Positions 37,928 to 47,782 of a stretch of DNA of 64,000 nucleotides are shown here, in pieces. Both the position numbers and the translations under genes were made by a program. The stretch covers positions 1 through 64,000 of the forward strand of contig NZ_JAIOUQ010000007.1 of NCBI RefSeq assembly GCF_019931065.1, read 5' to 3'. Position 1 is the stretch's first letter; every line of letters begins with the position of its first letter. Origin of the DNA: Methanobacterium spitsbergense (GTDB lineage Archaea > Methanobacteriota > Methanobacteria > Methanobacteriales > Methanobacteriaceae). The notes below the pieces were generated by a model. It saw only the letters and a list, made by a program, of their open reading frames with translations, was not told the DNA's origin and did not search any database.

Positions 37928-38086
37928 TTAAATAAAAAAAAATTTTGAATTAACATTCTAATTTTTTTTTATTTGGTTTAATTTATTATTCTTTTAATTA
38001 AAAACTCCTATTTAACGAGTTTTTCAGAAAATTATAATATTTGTCAATGACAGATATATTACTACAAAACCTTAGAGGTGAAAATT

Positions 38087-38305
38087 ATGTCTGAAGAAAA
38101 ACAGGTTTTCGAAGTGCTTGATGAGGTTAAAAATTTAGAAGAGATCATTACTAAATATGTAGAAAAGGGAGAAATGGACAACAAGTTGGTTGCAAACTGG
38201 ACATTTGATACACTTAAACTCGTTGGAAAAATGGGTAAATTGATTGAAGAACTTGAAGATAGATTAGATTTATTAGAAGAAGAATTAGAGAAAAAGAAAT
38301 TCTAA
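38087..38305 (+). CDS. Small acidic coiled-coil protein
   Basis: I do not recognise this 72-residue protein. It is acidic, has no cysteine and ends in a strong heptad-like coiled coil (LIEELEDRLDLLEEELEKKK). GAGGTG precedes ATG 38087; a GTG nine bases upstream overlaps that site and is less likely. The clear ribosome site, codon pattern and its own short promoter region support a real gene. Confidence 0.75.
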   Translation: MSEEKQVFEVLDEVKNLEEIITKYVEKGEMDNKLVANWTFDTLKLVGKMGKLIEELEDRLDLLEEELEKKKF

Positions 38306-38404
38306 TTGATAATATAAATCAAACATATATTTTTCTTAATTTTTTATTTAATAAAATTATAGACATAAAAAGAGCAAAATAGCTATTCGTTTTCCTGTAA
38401 ACTA

Positions 38405-38441
38405 AATGAAAAAAGAAAAAATTAGAGAGATTTTACTCTCT
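38405..38441 (-). terminator. Terminator of the surface-protein gene
   Basis: On the minus strand, AGAGAG (38441-38436) and CTCTCT (38429-38424) form a hairpin ten bases after the stop codon, followed by a U-rich tract TTTTTTCTTTTTT (38420-38405). This looks like a classic intrinsic-type terminator. Confidence 0.65.
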
Positions 38442-38451
38442 TAAACCCACA

Positions 38452-41400
38452 TTATACAGTTACTGTTTTAAATTTGGTTGTGTATGCTGTTGCTAGTCCT
38501 TTTCCTGTTAGATCTGTGATGCTGTTGGAGTGTATGATAATTGTGTAAGTGGTTCCTTTTGCTAATGCTGAGGTAGGTGTTATACTAAGTGTTTTACCGC
38601 TTATTGTTTTTTTGAATGCTATTGTTTTCCCACTGGAAGTTTTAAGTTCTATCCAGCACTTTGTCCCAAATTTAATTGCTTCGCTGAAGTTGATTTTGAT
38701 TATTTTGTTGGTTGGAATATTCACTGCATTGTTGACAGGATTTGTGCTGGTTACTGTTGGTGCAGTATTTACTGGAGTTTTGGAGAGTGCGGAGGTTGTT
38801 GTAGTAACTGTTTTAAAGGAGGTGTTGTACTGTGTTATTAAACCATTTCCTGCCAAATCAGTTATACAATTTGGATTTAATATTAGATTGTATGTTACGC
38901 CTTTTAGAAGCCAGGTGTTATGATATATGATTAATGTTTTGAGATCTGTTGTGATACCGAATGTTATTGGTACTTCTGCTCCATTATAAGGTCTTATTAG
39001 TTTTATTAATAATTTATCGGGGTTTTGTATTGCTCTGTCGAATGTAACTGTTATCACTTTGTCTATTGGAAAATTTATAGCAGTATTTACAGGGTTGGTG
39101 CTGGTTACTGTTGGTGAGGTTACAGTGAAACTAGTTGTGAATATCGATGTTAATCCTTTATTGTTCATGTCTAAAATGCTGTTTATTGGTAATGATAAGG
39201 TGTATGTTTCTGGAGTTAGGTTACTAATAGGGGTAATGGTTAAAATGTTTCCATTGATTGTTTTTGTTATTGGTATTTTGGTGCTTGCACTGTTCAATAA
39301 AGTTATTAATGCGTAATTAGGGCCTGTTTTTATTGGTATATTGAATGTTATTGTGATCGGTTGGTTTCCTACAACGTTATTTGCATTATTAACAGGATTT
39401 GTACTTACTACGTTTATTGGTACAACTGTGTTAAATACAAGAGTATATTCATTACCAATATTACCGGCAAGGTCTTCGATTGCATCAACTGGTATGAATA
39501 ATATGTATTTAGTTGACTTTAGAAGGTTAGTTGGAGTAATTACTAGGGTGTTCATTACTATTTGAATATTAGACAACGGAACATTTACTCCGTTAAGTGT
39601 AATACTACTTAATCCTCCTCCTATGTCAAAATTACTTCCGGGTTGTATCTGTTCGTTATATACTAATTTAATTATTTTGTTTAATTGTACATTCGATGAA
39701 TTATTTACAGGATCTGTGCTGCCTACAGTTGGTGGCGATGTATCAAACAAGTTATCGATTTTCGATATGAATGCATCATCTGTGTACTGTAAATTATCTA
39801 CAGTAGCAGTTTGATAAGCGCCTGATGTAGTTGGATAATCATTTGACCAAGTATTTCCTACAAGAAATACGTTTCCAATGGTATCTATTGCGAGAGCTTC
39901 ACCATAATCTGCATTAACTCCTCCCAGGATTGTGGTTTCAACTTTTTCCTGTGCAGTCATAACATTTGTGAATGCTGTGAAGAAAACATCTTCCATACCA
40001 TGAGCTGTGGTATCACCACTTGGTAGTTCATTTGGGAAGCTTTTGGTTGAATTGGTTGTACCTATGATACCAATATTTCCCTGATCTGATACAATTACTC
40101 CGTTGGCAACATCTATACCATTTCCTCCTAAATAAGTGCTGCTCAATATATTTTGTATCTGTTTATCCATTATTACAACAAAACCATCTTCTTGTCCATT
40201 GTTTTGGCGTTGTTTAGCTCCAAGAGTAGTGTACATGTCAGATGACCATGTTCCCCCTACAACATAAACTCTACCTAGTGGATCTACTGCAATGCTATTT
40301 CCAATATCTCGAGCTGATCCTCCAAGCAATGCTACTCCCTCAATATTTTCGAGATATTGCTTAGATAGTTTTACAATGAACGCATCATAATCTCCTTTGG
40401 AGTTTTGGAATCCATTATCGGGATATACGTTGGTATTAGTTACTGCAGGGAAATCATTTGCATTGGTGGCGCCGGTTACATAGATATAATTTGATTGATC
40501 TACTGCAAGACTAGTTCCATAACTTGTTCCAGATCCTCCAAATACCACTCCTGATCTTAGGAAGTCAAGATTGTTATCTAATTTTGAAACAAATACATCA
40601 CCATTTCCAACATAGGAATTTTGAGCTAATGGTTCATTGAATGATGAATATCGAATGGGGAAACTTGTTACAGGATTATTTTTACTATCTGTACCATTGT
40701 ATGAAAATGTTTGTCCGGTTATGTAAATGTTATTGGATGCATCAACAATAATTGCATTAGCCATGTCTGCGCGGTTTCCACCGAAAAAGGTGCTTGATTC
40801 TAACGTAGTGAGGTCATTACTCAATTTTGAAATAAAGACATCACCTGCTCCAGTTTCCCAAGGCACTGTAAATGCAGTATTTGGATAATTTTGGGAATAG
40901 GTTGTACCAGTTATAAATACATTGCATTCAGATTGTCCTTGGTTATCTAATGCGATGCCTGTAGCTTTGTCACTGTAATTTCCACCTATAAAAGTACTGG
41001 AAATTAATGTTGTAAGTGTACTGTCAAATTTTGATACGAATGCATCCCATTCAGCACTTTTAATTGTGGTTTGGTATCCTCCGGGAATGATAGGGAAATC
41101 ATAAGAACCAGTATACCCAGTTACATACACATTTCCTGCTTTGTCTACTGCAACGCCCTGTGCATTATCATAACTGTTTCCACTGAGGAATGTGCTGGAT
41201 AATAAAGGATCTATGATTAGTTTGTAGTTTTTGTTGTATGCACCGGTTTTGTATCCGTAGCTTAAATTGTTGATTACATATGAAACAGACACATTGACTC
41301 TTTTACCATTAATTATTTGGTAAGCTATTGGTTTGGTAAGTTTTAATGCACTTAAACCGTTTAGTATTTCCAGTTCGCCATTTTTATTAATTTTAAGTCC

Positions 41401-41916
41401 TTTAGAACCGCTGACTGTTACCCATATGCTACTAGGGCTTCCAATCTTTCCAATGGAATAAATTTTTTCAATATTTTTACCATGGGCTTTTAGATAGAGA
41501 TCAATTCCATCGTATAAATTTGAATATTTCACCTTGGAATAGGTAGCTAAATTCTTCTGTACACTTTTACCTTTGTAGTAGCTAACCTTGGTTTTGGATC
41601 GATCATACCCTTTTACATCAACATTATTGGAATTTACAAATTTTTCACTAACAACCCATCCCTTTTTATCTTTGGACAAAGTATAGACAATTCCATTATC
41701 TTTAACATATACATTTCCAATAAATGTGTTAGCAGAATATTTTACATTTTTATCGGATATTTGTCCGTGATTCTCCACAAAAGGAATATTTACGGTTGTG
41801 AATTTTTTATCATTTAAACTTACTTTTTTATTGGTACTTGCTGCACTGGCTGCTCCCATAAAAAGAAAGAATATCATTATTACCAATACAATCAGGCCTT
41901 TTTTTCTCAAATTCAA
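38452..41916 (-). CDS. Secreted beta-propeller (SBBP) and Ig-like surface protein
   Basis: The 1154-residue product starts with a signal peptide (GLIVLVIMIFFLFMGAASAA), then a DUF7948-type domain (VENHGQISDKNVKYSA), about ten SBBP propeller blades (each with GNVYVTGYT- or STFLGGNGIDVANG-like text) and four SbsA-type Ig-like domains (such as PTVTSTNPVNNAVNIPTN). There is no visible membrane anchor or cell-wall motif at the C-terminus, so it may be secreted or wall-associated by the Ig domains. TTG 41916 is chosen because a run of six G residues sits six bases upstream. Adhesion or surface structure is the likely role. Confidence 0.88.
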   Translation of the reverse strand: MNLRKKGLIVLVIMIFFLFMGAASAASTNKKVSLNDKKFTTVNIPFVENHGQISDKNVKYSANTFIGNVYVKDNGIVYTLSKDKKGWVVSEKFVNSNNVDVKGYDRSKTKVSYYKGKSVQKNLATYSKVKYSNLYDGIDLYLKAHGKNIEKIYSIGKIGSPSSIWVTVSGSKGLKINKNGELEILNGLSALKLTKPIAYQIINGKRVNVSVSYVINNLSYGYKTGAYNKNYKLIIDPLLSSTFLSGNSYDNAQGVAVDKAGNVYVTGYTGSYDFPIIPGGYQTTIKSAEWDAFVSKFDSTLTTLISSTFIGGNYSDKATGIALDNQGQSECNVFITGTTYSQNYPNTAFTVPWETGAGDVFISKLSNDLTTLESSTFFGGNRADMANAIIVDASNNIYITGQTFSYNGTDSKNNPVTSFPIRYSSFNEPLAQNSYVGNGDVFVSKLDNNLDFLRSGVVFGGSGTSYGTSLAVDQSNYIYVTGATNANDFPAVTNTNVYPDNGFQNSKGDYDAFIVKLSKQYLENIEGVALLGGSARDIGNSIAVDPLGRVYVVGGTWSSDMYTTLGAKQRQNNGQEDGFVVIMDKQIQNILSSTYLGGNGIDVANGVIVSDQGNIGIIGTTNSTKSFPNELPSGDTTAHGMEDVFFTAFTNVMTAQEKVETTILGGVNADYGEALAIDTIGNVFLVGNTWSNDYPTTSGAYQTATVDNLQYTDDAFISKIDNLFDTSPPTVGSTDPVNNSSNVQLNKIIKLVYNEQIQPGSNFDIGGGLSSITLNGVNVPLSNIQIVMNTLVITPTNLLKSTKYILFIPVDAIEDLAGNIGNEYTLVFNTVVPINVVSTNPVNNANNVVGNQPITITFNIPIKTGPNYALITLLNSASTKIPITKTINGNILTITPISNLTPETYTLSLPINSILDMNNKGLTSIFTTSFTVTSPTVTSTNPVNTAINFPIDKVITVTFDRAIQNPDKLLIKLIRPYNGAEVPITFGITTDLKTLIIYHNTWLLKGVTYNLILNPNCITDLAGNGLITQYNTSFKTVTTTTSALSKTPVNTAPTVTSTNPVNNAVNIPTNKIIKINFSEAIKFGTKCWIELKTSSGKTIAFKKTISGKTLSITPTSALAKGTTYTIIIHSNSITDLTGKGLATAYTTKFKTVTV

Positions 41917-42319
41917 AATTTTCCCCCCTAACAATTTTCAGTCTAAAAATTTTTTAAAACTAATTTATTGCTTATTTTGAATTCAACCCCCCTTCCTATT
42001 GTATAAATTGAAATAATTTATTACTAATTTCCTATTTTCATCTTTTGTATTATTAAGTTTTTCTATGTGAATCAATTTAATTAATTGGGGTTTTTTTTAA
42101 TCTATAACGTATAATCCAATTTAATAGAATCCTTTAAAAATAGATTAATCATTTTAATTTGAAAGTGTTTACCATTAACGTTTTAATAGTATATCTGAGG
42201 TATATTACAATTCTTATCTTGGTTTAAAATTAAATTTATAATCCTGCAGATACATTAATTTTAAAAATAGGTTTATTATAAAATAAGATTTAAATTGTAT
42301 ATTTAAAATTAAAATAAAA
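41917..42319. other. AT-rich spacer upstream of the surface-protein gene
   Basis: This spacer lies between two leftward genes and should carry the promoter of the surface-protein gene. Several TATA-like runs are present, for example near 42,190-42,205, but none is clearly best. I see no reading frame, RNA fold or repeat array. Confidence 0.4.
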
Positions 42320-42976
42320 CTAAAAATTATCTTTAACATGAATATAATCTTCATATCTGTTGATATTTAGAAGTTCAAGGTTGTTAGTAGCGGGAGTTCC
42401 ATAAAAAACAACTCCTTCTGCTATCATTTTTCTTAAAATTGGATTTAAATTGTCTTTATGATCTAATAAATATTTCAAAAGCAGTTTAGTATGACATACA
42501 AATGGCATTCCAAGGCCTTCTGCAGATTCAAGATAACCATCTTTCTTCCGTGCTAATATTGACACTATATTTTCAGGATTTTCATATTGTAATGCTTTTG
42601 CTATGATTTTTTTTAAAGTTTTACTCGTGACTGTTGGTTGGTCTGCTGCTACACAGAGACATAAACTAGGTTTAACATTTTGAACTCCATTAAGTAATGT
42701 TTGTGATAGTTCAACATTATAATCCGGATTTTCAATTACTTTTACTTGTTTATAACTAAATTCCTTTAAAACAGCAGATATTTCATTGCTAAAATGGCCT
42801 AAAACTACTGTACACTCATCAACTCCAGATTTGAGTACGTTTTCAATGGTGTGTATAATAACAGGTTTTCCATTAAGGTCCATAAGCAGTTTATGATTAA
42901 TATCCATACCTCTAGACTCAAGATCTTCTATCATCCTTCTGTTTTTTCCTGCTGCTGTTATAACTGCGGAAACCAT
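42320..42976 (-). CDS. MobA-like nucleotidyltransferase
   Basis: The 218-residue protein is a MobA/MocA-like NTP transferase. It starts VSAVITAAGKNRRMIEDL, retains the catalytic Lys in INHKLLMDLNGKPVIIHTIE and the metal-binding aspartate in VAADQPTVT near residue 112. A short insertion separates the Gly loop from the Lys compared with MocA. It might cytidylylate a molybdopterin cofactor or activate a sugar or polyol phosphate. I use ATG 42976; a GTG nine bases upstream lies in the ribosome site. Its neighbour is an envelope-linked gene set, which favours a wall precursor role, though this is only inference. Confidence 0.8.
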   Translation of the reverse strand: MVSAVITAAGKNRRMIEDLESRGMDINHKLLMDLNGKPVIIHTIENVLKSGVDECTVVLGHFSNEISAVLKEFSYKQVKVIENPDYNVELSQTLLNGVQNVKPSLCLCVAADQPTVTSKTLKKIIAKALQYENPENIVSILARKKDGYLESAEGLGMPFVCHTKLLLKYLLDHKDNLNPILRKMIAEGVVFYGTPATNNLELLNINRYEDYIHVKDNF

Positions 42977-43109
42977 AATGATCACTCTCTAAGCTAAAAC
43001 TATTCTGGCACTTAATATTAATGGAATTTTATTATAAGAATTTAATACAGATTATGGAATGTTTTAATATATAAAAAAACTATTTTGAGAAAAAAAATTA
43101 AAAAAGGGT

Positions 43110-44285
43110 TTAAGGTGTGTACTGTATGGCCTGAGCAAATATCGGCATTCCCACACCATTCCCTGATGTCCACATAACAATTTTTAATGGATATGGTGTT
43201 GGATTGTATACTTTTATTCCTGTTGAAGGATTAGCATCAAGTGAAACTGAGAAATATCCGCTATCCATGCCAGATGGTAGTGGGCATCCTGCCTCCATTA
43301 CTGCGGCTCTTAAAGCCCTTCCAGGTGGACATGTACCATGTGAAGGATAACCTCCTTCTTCTGGATCATAAACTCCTACGAAGGTAACAGTATCTTTCCC
43401 GGATGCAGACGTGTGTGGTGGAACAATGGTGTTATTCCAGGCTTTAACAAATGTCTTGGCGTTTTCTGCACGCAGATTATTATCATACTCTGCATATCCA
43501 TCAAGCGCACTGTTAGCTGACCCTAAAACATTCTGATTGGTGGCGCTGTTATATACCATTACAGGAGCTCCTGAAGGATATTCTGACATATATTTCACTG
43601 TGTCATTGCCGAAGAAGTTTACTATATTGCTAGGAGGTACGGAATTTCTGCCATCACTGAAGGATGAAAGTGAGAAATCCAGTCCAATTTGATCCCCAAC
43701 ATCCGAGTCGTTGTACCAGGCTTTAAGATCTTTATCTGTAACATATGCTGATGGAACTGTATCATTACTTATATCTGCAGCTGCAACTGTTTTTACAGTT
43801 TTATTTTGAGTTTTAATATCTATACCTTTATCTGTTTTTACAGCTACAGTGTAAGGTGTTTTATAACCCCATACAAATGTTTCAGGAGGATTTACAACAA
43901 GCTTTGATCCATTTACACTAACCATTCCAGGACCATTGAATCCGCTTGCATCACCATATCGTGATACATTCCCTCCTGTGATCTTGACTATAGGTGTTTC
44001 AACAGATCCAGTTGTAATCGCAGTAAAAAAGTCTGCGAATTGATTACTTTTTAGATCTTCGATGAGATATTCTGGATGGTAAATAACTGGAACCTTACGA
44101 ATTTTTGAACTGTCAACAACTTGTTGTCCACTAAGAACAGTCTCCCCTATACTAACCGCTGCAATTTCTGCAGGATTTTGAGCAGGAACGTATCCATCTA
44201 CACTTTTTCCAAATGTAAATAATGCAACAGCAAAAATAACTAATATTAAAATTATAAATATAGGATTTTTCAGGATATTTACCAG
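43110..44285 (-). CDS. Membrane-anchored protein with apparent CUG start
   Basis: A long open frame continues upstream of the first ATG (43925) to an in-frame TGA, adding a typical signal anchor (NPIFIILILVIFAVALFTFG) and about 95 more coding-like residues. In this extension there is no ATG, GTG or TTG before the anchor. A GAGGAGGGG site (44300-44292) lies six bases before CTG 44285, which I take as the start; ATT 44288 is the alternative. The 391-residue product has an outer region with CPPGRALRAAVMEAGCPLPS near the end and a C-terminal VYNPTPYPLKIVMWTSGN. I do not recognise the family. It sits between a MobA-like gene and a Mur ligase. Confidence 0.7.
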   Translation of the reverse strand: MVNILKNPIFIILILVIFAVALFTFGKSVDGYVPAQNPAEIAAVSIGETVLSGQQVVDSSKIRKVPVIYHPEYLIEDLKSNQFADFFTAITTGSVETPIVKITGGNVSRYGDASGFNGPGMVSVNGSKLVVNPPETFVWGYKTPYTVAVKTDKGIDIKTQNKTVKTVAAADISNDTVPSAYVTDKDLKAWYNDSDVGDQIGLDFSLSSFSDGRNSVPPSNIVNFFGNDTVKYMSEYPSGAPVMVYNSATNQNVLGSANSALDGYAEYDNNLRAENAKTFVKAWNNTIVPPHTSASGKDTVTFVGVYDPEEGGYPSHGTCPPGRALRAAVMEAGCPLPSGMDSGYFSVSLDANPSTGIKVYNPTPYPLKIVMWTSGNGVGMPIFAQAIQYTP

Positions 44286-44439
44286 AATAAACCCCTCCTC
44301 TCACTCATCATTTATCTTTCTCTCCTATCAATCCCATCCCAAATGTATATTATAAAAATAGATTTTATACTAAAAAGTATTTATAGTATGTGATTATGGG
44401 TTAGATAAGAGTAAAAAAGGGTTAGTACATATAAAATTA

Positions 44440-45690
44440 TTAACTTCTCCTATGATTATTATTACAATTAGAAAGTTCAAATAATGCCTTTTGGAGGCAC
44501 ATAATCTTTTTTTGACCATTTCCACCTATAAAAATGTTTTTATATTTGGCTGTACACTTCACTGTTAAGTCCACAATATCTGTAACTTTTGTTACTATAC
44601 AAACTTCACCTTCGTAGCCTTCATCTCTTAATATTTTAAGAGCATTATTGGTGGTGTTGTCTAATCCGGGGAATAATACCACAAGTGAAGGGTTTGCATT
44701 TGAAACTTCTTTCAATATATTGTAACGACATATTTCACCTTTTCTTGGTGTGCCCACCATTATAACATCCATATGGGCTTCGCTAAAAACAGCAGCAGCT
44801 GCATCAGGATTATCAGTTTTTCCAATTATGATCTGAGCTCCTTTGTAACTAATAGTTGTTGTTCTTCCCTCAACTATAATAAAATTGCTTAAAACATCTT
44901 CTATCAGTTTTGTGGGTATTTTCAAAATTTCAGCAACTTTAGAAGCTCCTGAAGCATTGTCCCTGTTAAAAACTCCAAATAATTTCAGTTTTCCAGTGTA
45001 AGGGCCGAAGAAAAAGGTTTCATTTGCACAATCTGCACAGCTTTTGAGTAAAATATCATTCTCATTTAAAAAAGCTTGTTTTTTACCATTTAAAAACTTG
45101 CAAACAGATTTTCTGTAGTTTTCTAGAGTTAAATGGTGGTCCATGTGGTCTGATCCCATATTGGTTACCAGGACCATATCAAAGTCAAAGACATGGGATG
45201 CAAAATCAAGTGTCATATCACATACTTCAACAAGAATGATATCATATTCTCTTTTTGAAGCTTCAAGTATAACTTTAGTGTATCCTTCAAAGCCTCCACC
45301 GGCATTTCCACCTAAAAGTACCTTTAAACCAGATTTTTCCAGTATGTCCCTTAACATGTAACATGTAGTTGTTTTTCCATTGGTTCCAGTTACACCAATT
45401 GTTAAAACAGATTTATGGGCTGTTAAAATATCTGAAAGCATTTTATGATCCGATATTATTTCTTTAGCAATTTTTTTACCCCATAAACTCGGACTAACAA
45501 CAACTGCATCTGCAGAATTTATCTTTCCATAATCATGAAATCCAAGATCAAATTCTAAATTTGCATTTCCAAATTCATTTATTACAATATTTTCATTTAG
45601 ATCAGAAGCGTAAACCTGATGTCCATAATCAAGGAGAGCTTTAACAGCATTTTTACCTTCCATTCCCAGTCCAAGAACAGCTACTTTCAT
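44440..45690 (-). CDS. Mur ligase family protein (MurD-like, pseudomurein-type)
   Basis: The 416-residue enzyme has a Rossmann-like N-terminus (KVAVLGLGMEGKNAVKALLD), the ATP loop GVTGTNGKTTTCYML near residue 98, the central VTNMGSDHMDHH near 178 and a C-terminal ligase domain. Mur-type ligases add amino acids to nucleotide-linked precursors; in Methanobacteriales they are thought to assemble the pseudomurein peptide. The N-terminal domain is closest to MurD. It stands upstream of the membrane-anchored gene, with divergent hypD on the other side. Confidence 0.88.
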   Translation of the reverse strand: MKVAVLGLGMEGKNAVKALLDYGHQVYASDLNENIVINEFGNANLEFDLGFHDYGKINSADAVVVSPSLWGKKIAKEIISDHKMLSDILTAHKSVLTIGVTGTNGKTTTCYMLRDILEKSGLKVLLGGNAGGGFEGYTKVILEASKREYDIILVEVCDMTLDFASHVFDFDMVLVTNMGSDHMDHHLTLENYRKSVCKFLNGKKQAFLNENDILLKSCADCANETFFFGPYTGKLKLFGVFNRDNASGASKVAEILKIPTKLIEDVLSNFIIVEGRTTTISYKGAQIIIGKTDNPDAAAAVFSEAHMDVIMVGTPRKGEICRYNILKEVSNANPSLVVLFPGLDNTTNNALKILRDEGYEGEVCIVTKVTDIVDLTVKCTAKYKNIFIGGNGQKKIMCLQKALFELSNCNNNHRRS

Positions 45691-45916
45691 TTTATTACCG
45701 TTTTATAATGATTTTTATATGAAATTTAAGAATATTTTAATAATTAAATATACATTTGATAAATAGGATTTAATAATACATGGATTATCCATACTTATTT
45801 TTATCTATCTGTTTTTACAATAGATATAACAAAGGTAATTAGATTATTGAAAATGAGTTATCATCCAATAAAATTTGAATCTAATTTCAAAATATTGAAC
45901 TTATCATGGTGGCATA

Positions 45917-46975
45917 ATGAAAAATTTATCAAAGGAAATAGTACAAAGAATTGAAAAAATTTCAAGACCAGTAAAGATAATGCATGTTTGCGGATCACAC
46001 GAACACACTATAATGCAGCATGGAATAAGAACACTAATACCAAAAGAGGTTGAAATAGTTGCAGGACCAGGATGTCCTGTTTGTTGTGTGCCTTCAAGGG
46101 AAGTTGATGAATGCCTCTACCTAGCAAGGGAAGGGGTTACAATTGCTACCTTTGGTGATATGTTAAGGGTTCCCGGAACAAAAGGTTCTCTTGCAGATGC
46201 CAAGGCAGATGGTGCAGATGTCAGAATAGTATATGGCGTTAACAATGCAGTTGAAATGGCACAAAATACAGACAATGAAGTTGTTTTCATGGCCGCCGGA
46301 TTTGAAACCACAGCACCAACAACAGCAGCTGAACTTGTAAACGGACCTCCAGAAAACTTTTCAGTTTTATCGAGCCACAGACTTATTCCACCGGCACTCA
46401 AATTTCTGATAGAATCAGGGGAAGTAAACCTCAATGCACTAATTGAACCCGGGCATGTTTCAACAATAATCGGAACAAAACCCTACGAACCATTTTCAGA
46501 GAAATATGGTATTCCCCAAGTTGTTGCTGGTTTCAACCCATTCGATGTACTCATAGCAATCTATATGGTTTTAAAACAGTTTAAAGATGGCAAAGCTGAG
46601 GTTCAAAATGAATACAAACGTGCTGTAAGAAAAGAAGGGAACATAAAGGCGCAGGAACTTCTTGAAGAGGTTTTCTACATAACAAGTAGGGAGTGGAGAG
46701 GATTTCCTGAAATTCCAAATTCTGTCTATGAAGTAAAGAAAGAATTCTCGGATTATAATGCTCGAGAAAAATTTGACATAGAAATAGGAGAATCTAAACC
46801 ACTTGTAACTGGATGTATATGTGGTCCTATACTCCGAGGCGTTGCTAGACCAGAAGAATGTAAATTATTCAAAACAGAATGTAACCCAATGAACCCTGTA
46901 GGGGCTTGTATGGTCAGTAAAGAAGGAACTTGCAATATAGCTTACAGATACGGATCTTTTGATCCGTCAATGTAG
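45917..46975 (+). CDS. hypD: Hydrogenase maturation protein HypD
   Basis: HypD binds a [4Fe-4S] cluster and builds the Fe(CN)2CO unit of NiFe-hydrogenases with HypC. The 352 residues carry MHVCGSHEHTIMQHGIRTLI near residue 23, AGPGCPVCCVPSREVDECL near 50, FMAAGFETTAPTTA near 120, and the cluster cysteines in TGCICGPILRGVARPEECKL and CNPMNPVGACMVSKEGTC near the end. This fits a hydrogenotrophic methanogen that needs F420-reducing and other hydrogenases. It appears to be followed by a phosphatase gene 45 bases downstream. Confidence 0.96.
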   Translation: MKNLSKEIVQRIEKISRPVKIMHVCGSHEHTIMQHGIRTLIPKEVEIVAGPGCPVCCVPSREVDECLYLAREGVTIATFGDMLRVPGTKGSLADAKADGADVRIVYGVNNAVEMAQNTDNEVVFMAAGFETTAPTTAAELVNGPPENFSVLSSHRLIPPALKFLIESGEVNLNALIEPGHVSTIIGTKPYEPFSEKYGIPQVVAGFNPFDVLIAIYMVLKQFKDGKAEVQNEYKRAVRKEGNIKAQELLEEVFYITSREWRGFPEIPNSVYEVKKEFSDYNAREKFDIEIGESKPLVTGCICGPILRGVARPEECKLFKTECNPMNPVGACMVSKEGTCNIAYRYGSFDPSM

Positions 46976-47020
46976 AACTTCATTAGAACCCAATTTTATA
47001 TTTAAAATACAGGTGAATGG

Positions 47021-47698
47021 ATGATAAAAGCAGTAGCCCTTGATGTTGATGGTACTATCACAGATAAACGGCGAAGAGGATGTATAAGTGCCATAGAAAC
47101 AATTTATAAAGTTGAAAATATGGGAATCCCCGTTATAATTACAACTGGAAATATTTTATGTTTCACAAGGGCATTATCAATATTTTTAGCCACTTCTGGA
47201 GGTATCGTCGCTGAAAATGGTGGGGTAATAGAATCAAATGGTGTTAAAAAAATTCTTGGAAATTTTGAAGTTTGCCAAGATGCATATAACTATTTGAAGT
47301 CTAAATTATCTGTAGAAAAAGTTCAAAACTCTGATTTAAGAGTTTCTGAGATAGCTCTGACCAGGAAAATTCCTGTAAAGAATGTTAAAGAAATTCTACG
47401 AGAGTTTGATGTCAGAATTTATGACAGCACTTTTGCAATACACATAACAGACCCTGTGGTAAATAAAGGATCATCCCTTATTAAAGTTGCAGCAGATATT
47501 GGGGTGAAACCCCATGAGATCCTTGCAATTGGTGACAGTGAGAATGATATGGAATTTTTATCTGCTGCAGGTACTAAAGTGGCTGTTTCAAACGCTGATA
47601 AGGAACTTAAAGATATAGCAGATTATGTTACCAAACAACCCCATGGAAATGGTGTAAAAGAAGCAGTGGAAAGATATATTCATGAAATTCAATTGTAA
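47021..47698 (+). CDS. Phosphoglycolate phosphatase, archaeal HAD type
   Basis: This 225-residue HAD-superfamily phosphatase has the nucleophile motif VALDVDGTITDKRRRG at the N-terminus, motif II in VIITTGN near residue 41, and the metal motif AIGDSENDMEFLSAAG near 172, with KVAVSNAD following. It matches archaeal phosphoglycolate phosphatases of the TA0175 type (subclass IIB cap). It detoxifies 2-phosphoglycolate or acts on related small phosphates. It lies between hypD and tldE, all rightward. Confidence 0.9.
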   Translation: MIKAVALDVDGTITDKRRRGCISAIETIYKVENMGIPVIITTGNILCFTRALSIFLATSGGIVAENGGVIESNGVKKILGNFEVCQDAYNYLKSKLSVEKVQNSDLRVSEIALTRKIPVKNVKEILREFDVRIYDSTFAIHITDPVVNKGSSLIKVAADIGVKPHEILAIGDSENDMEFLSAAGTKVAVSNADKELKDIADYVTKQPHGNGVKEAVERYIHEIQL

Positions 47699-47782
47699 AT
47701 GAATTTCTTTTCATCAATTCATATTTAATGAACAAATTAAACTTATTCAAAATATTTGACAAGATACTTTGAGGTGTAGTAT

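Noticed and set aside
42102..42109. Single CTATAACG (reverse of the repeat core) upstream of the surface-protein gene, and similar single copies near bioY and in the zinc-ribbon gene
   Set aside because: An eight-mer of this composition is expected about five times in the window on both strands, so isolated copies are chance; only the cluster at 10.2-10.4 kb is significant.
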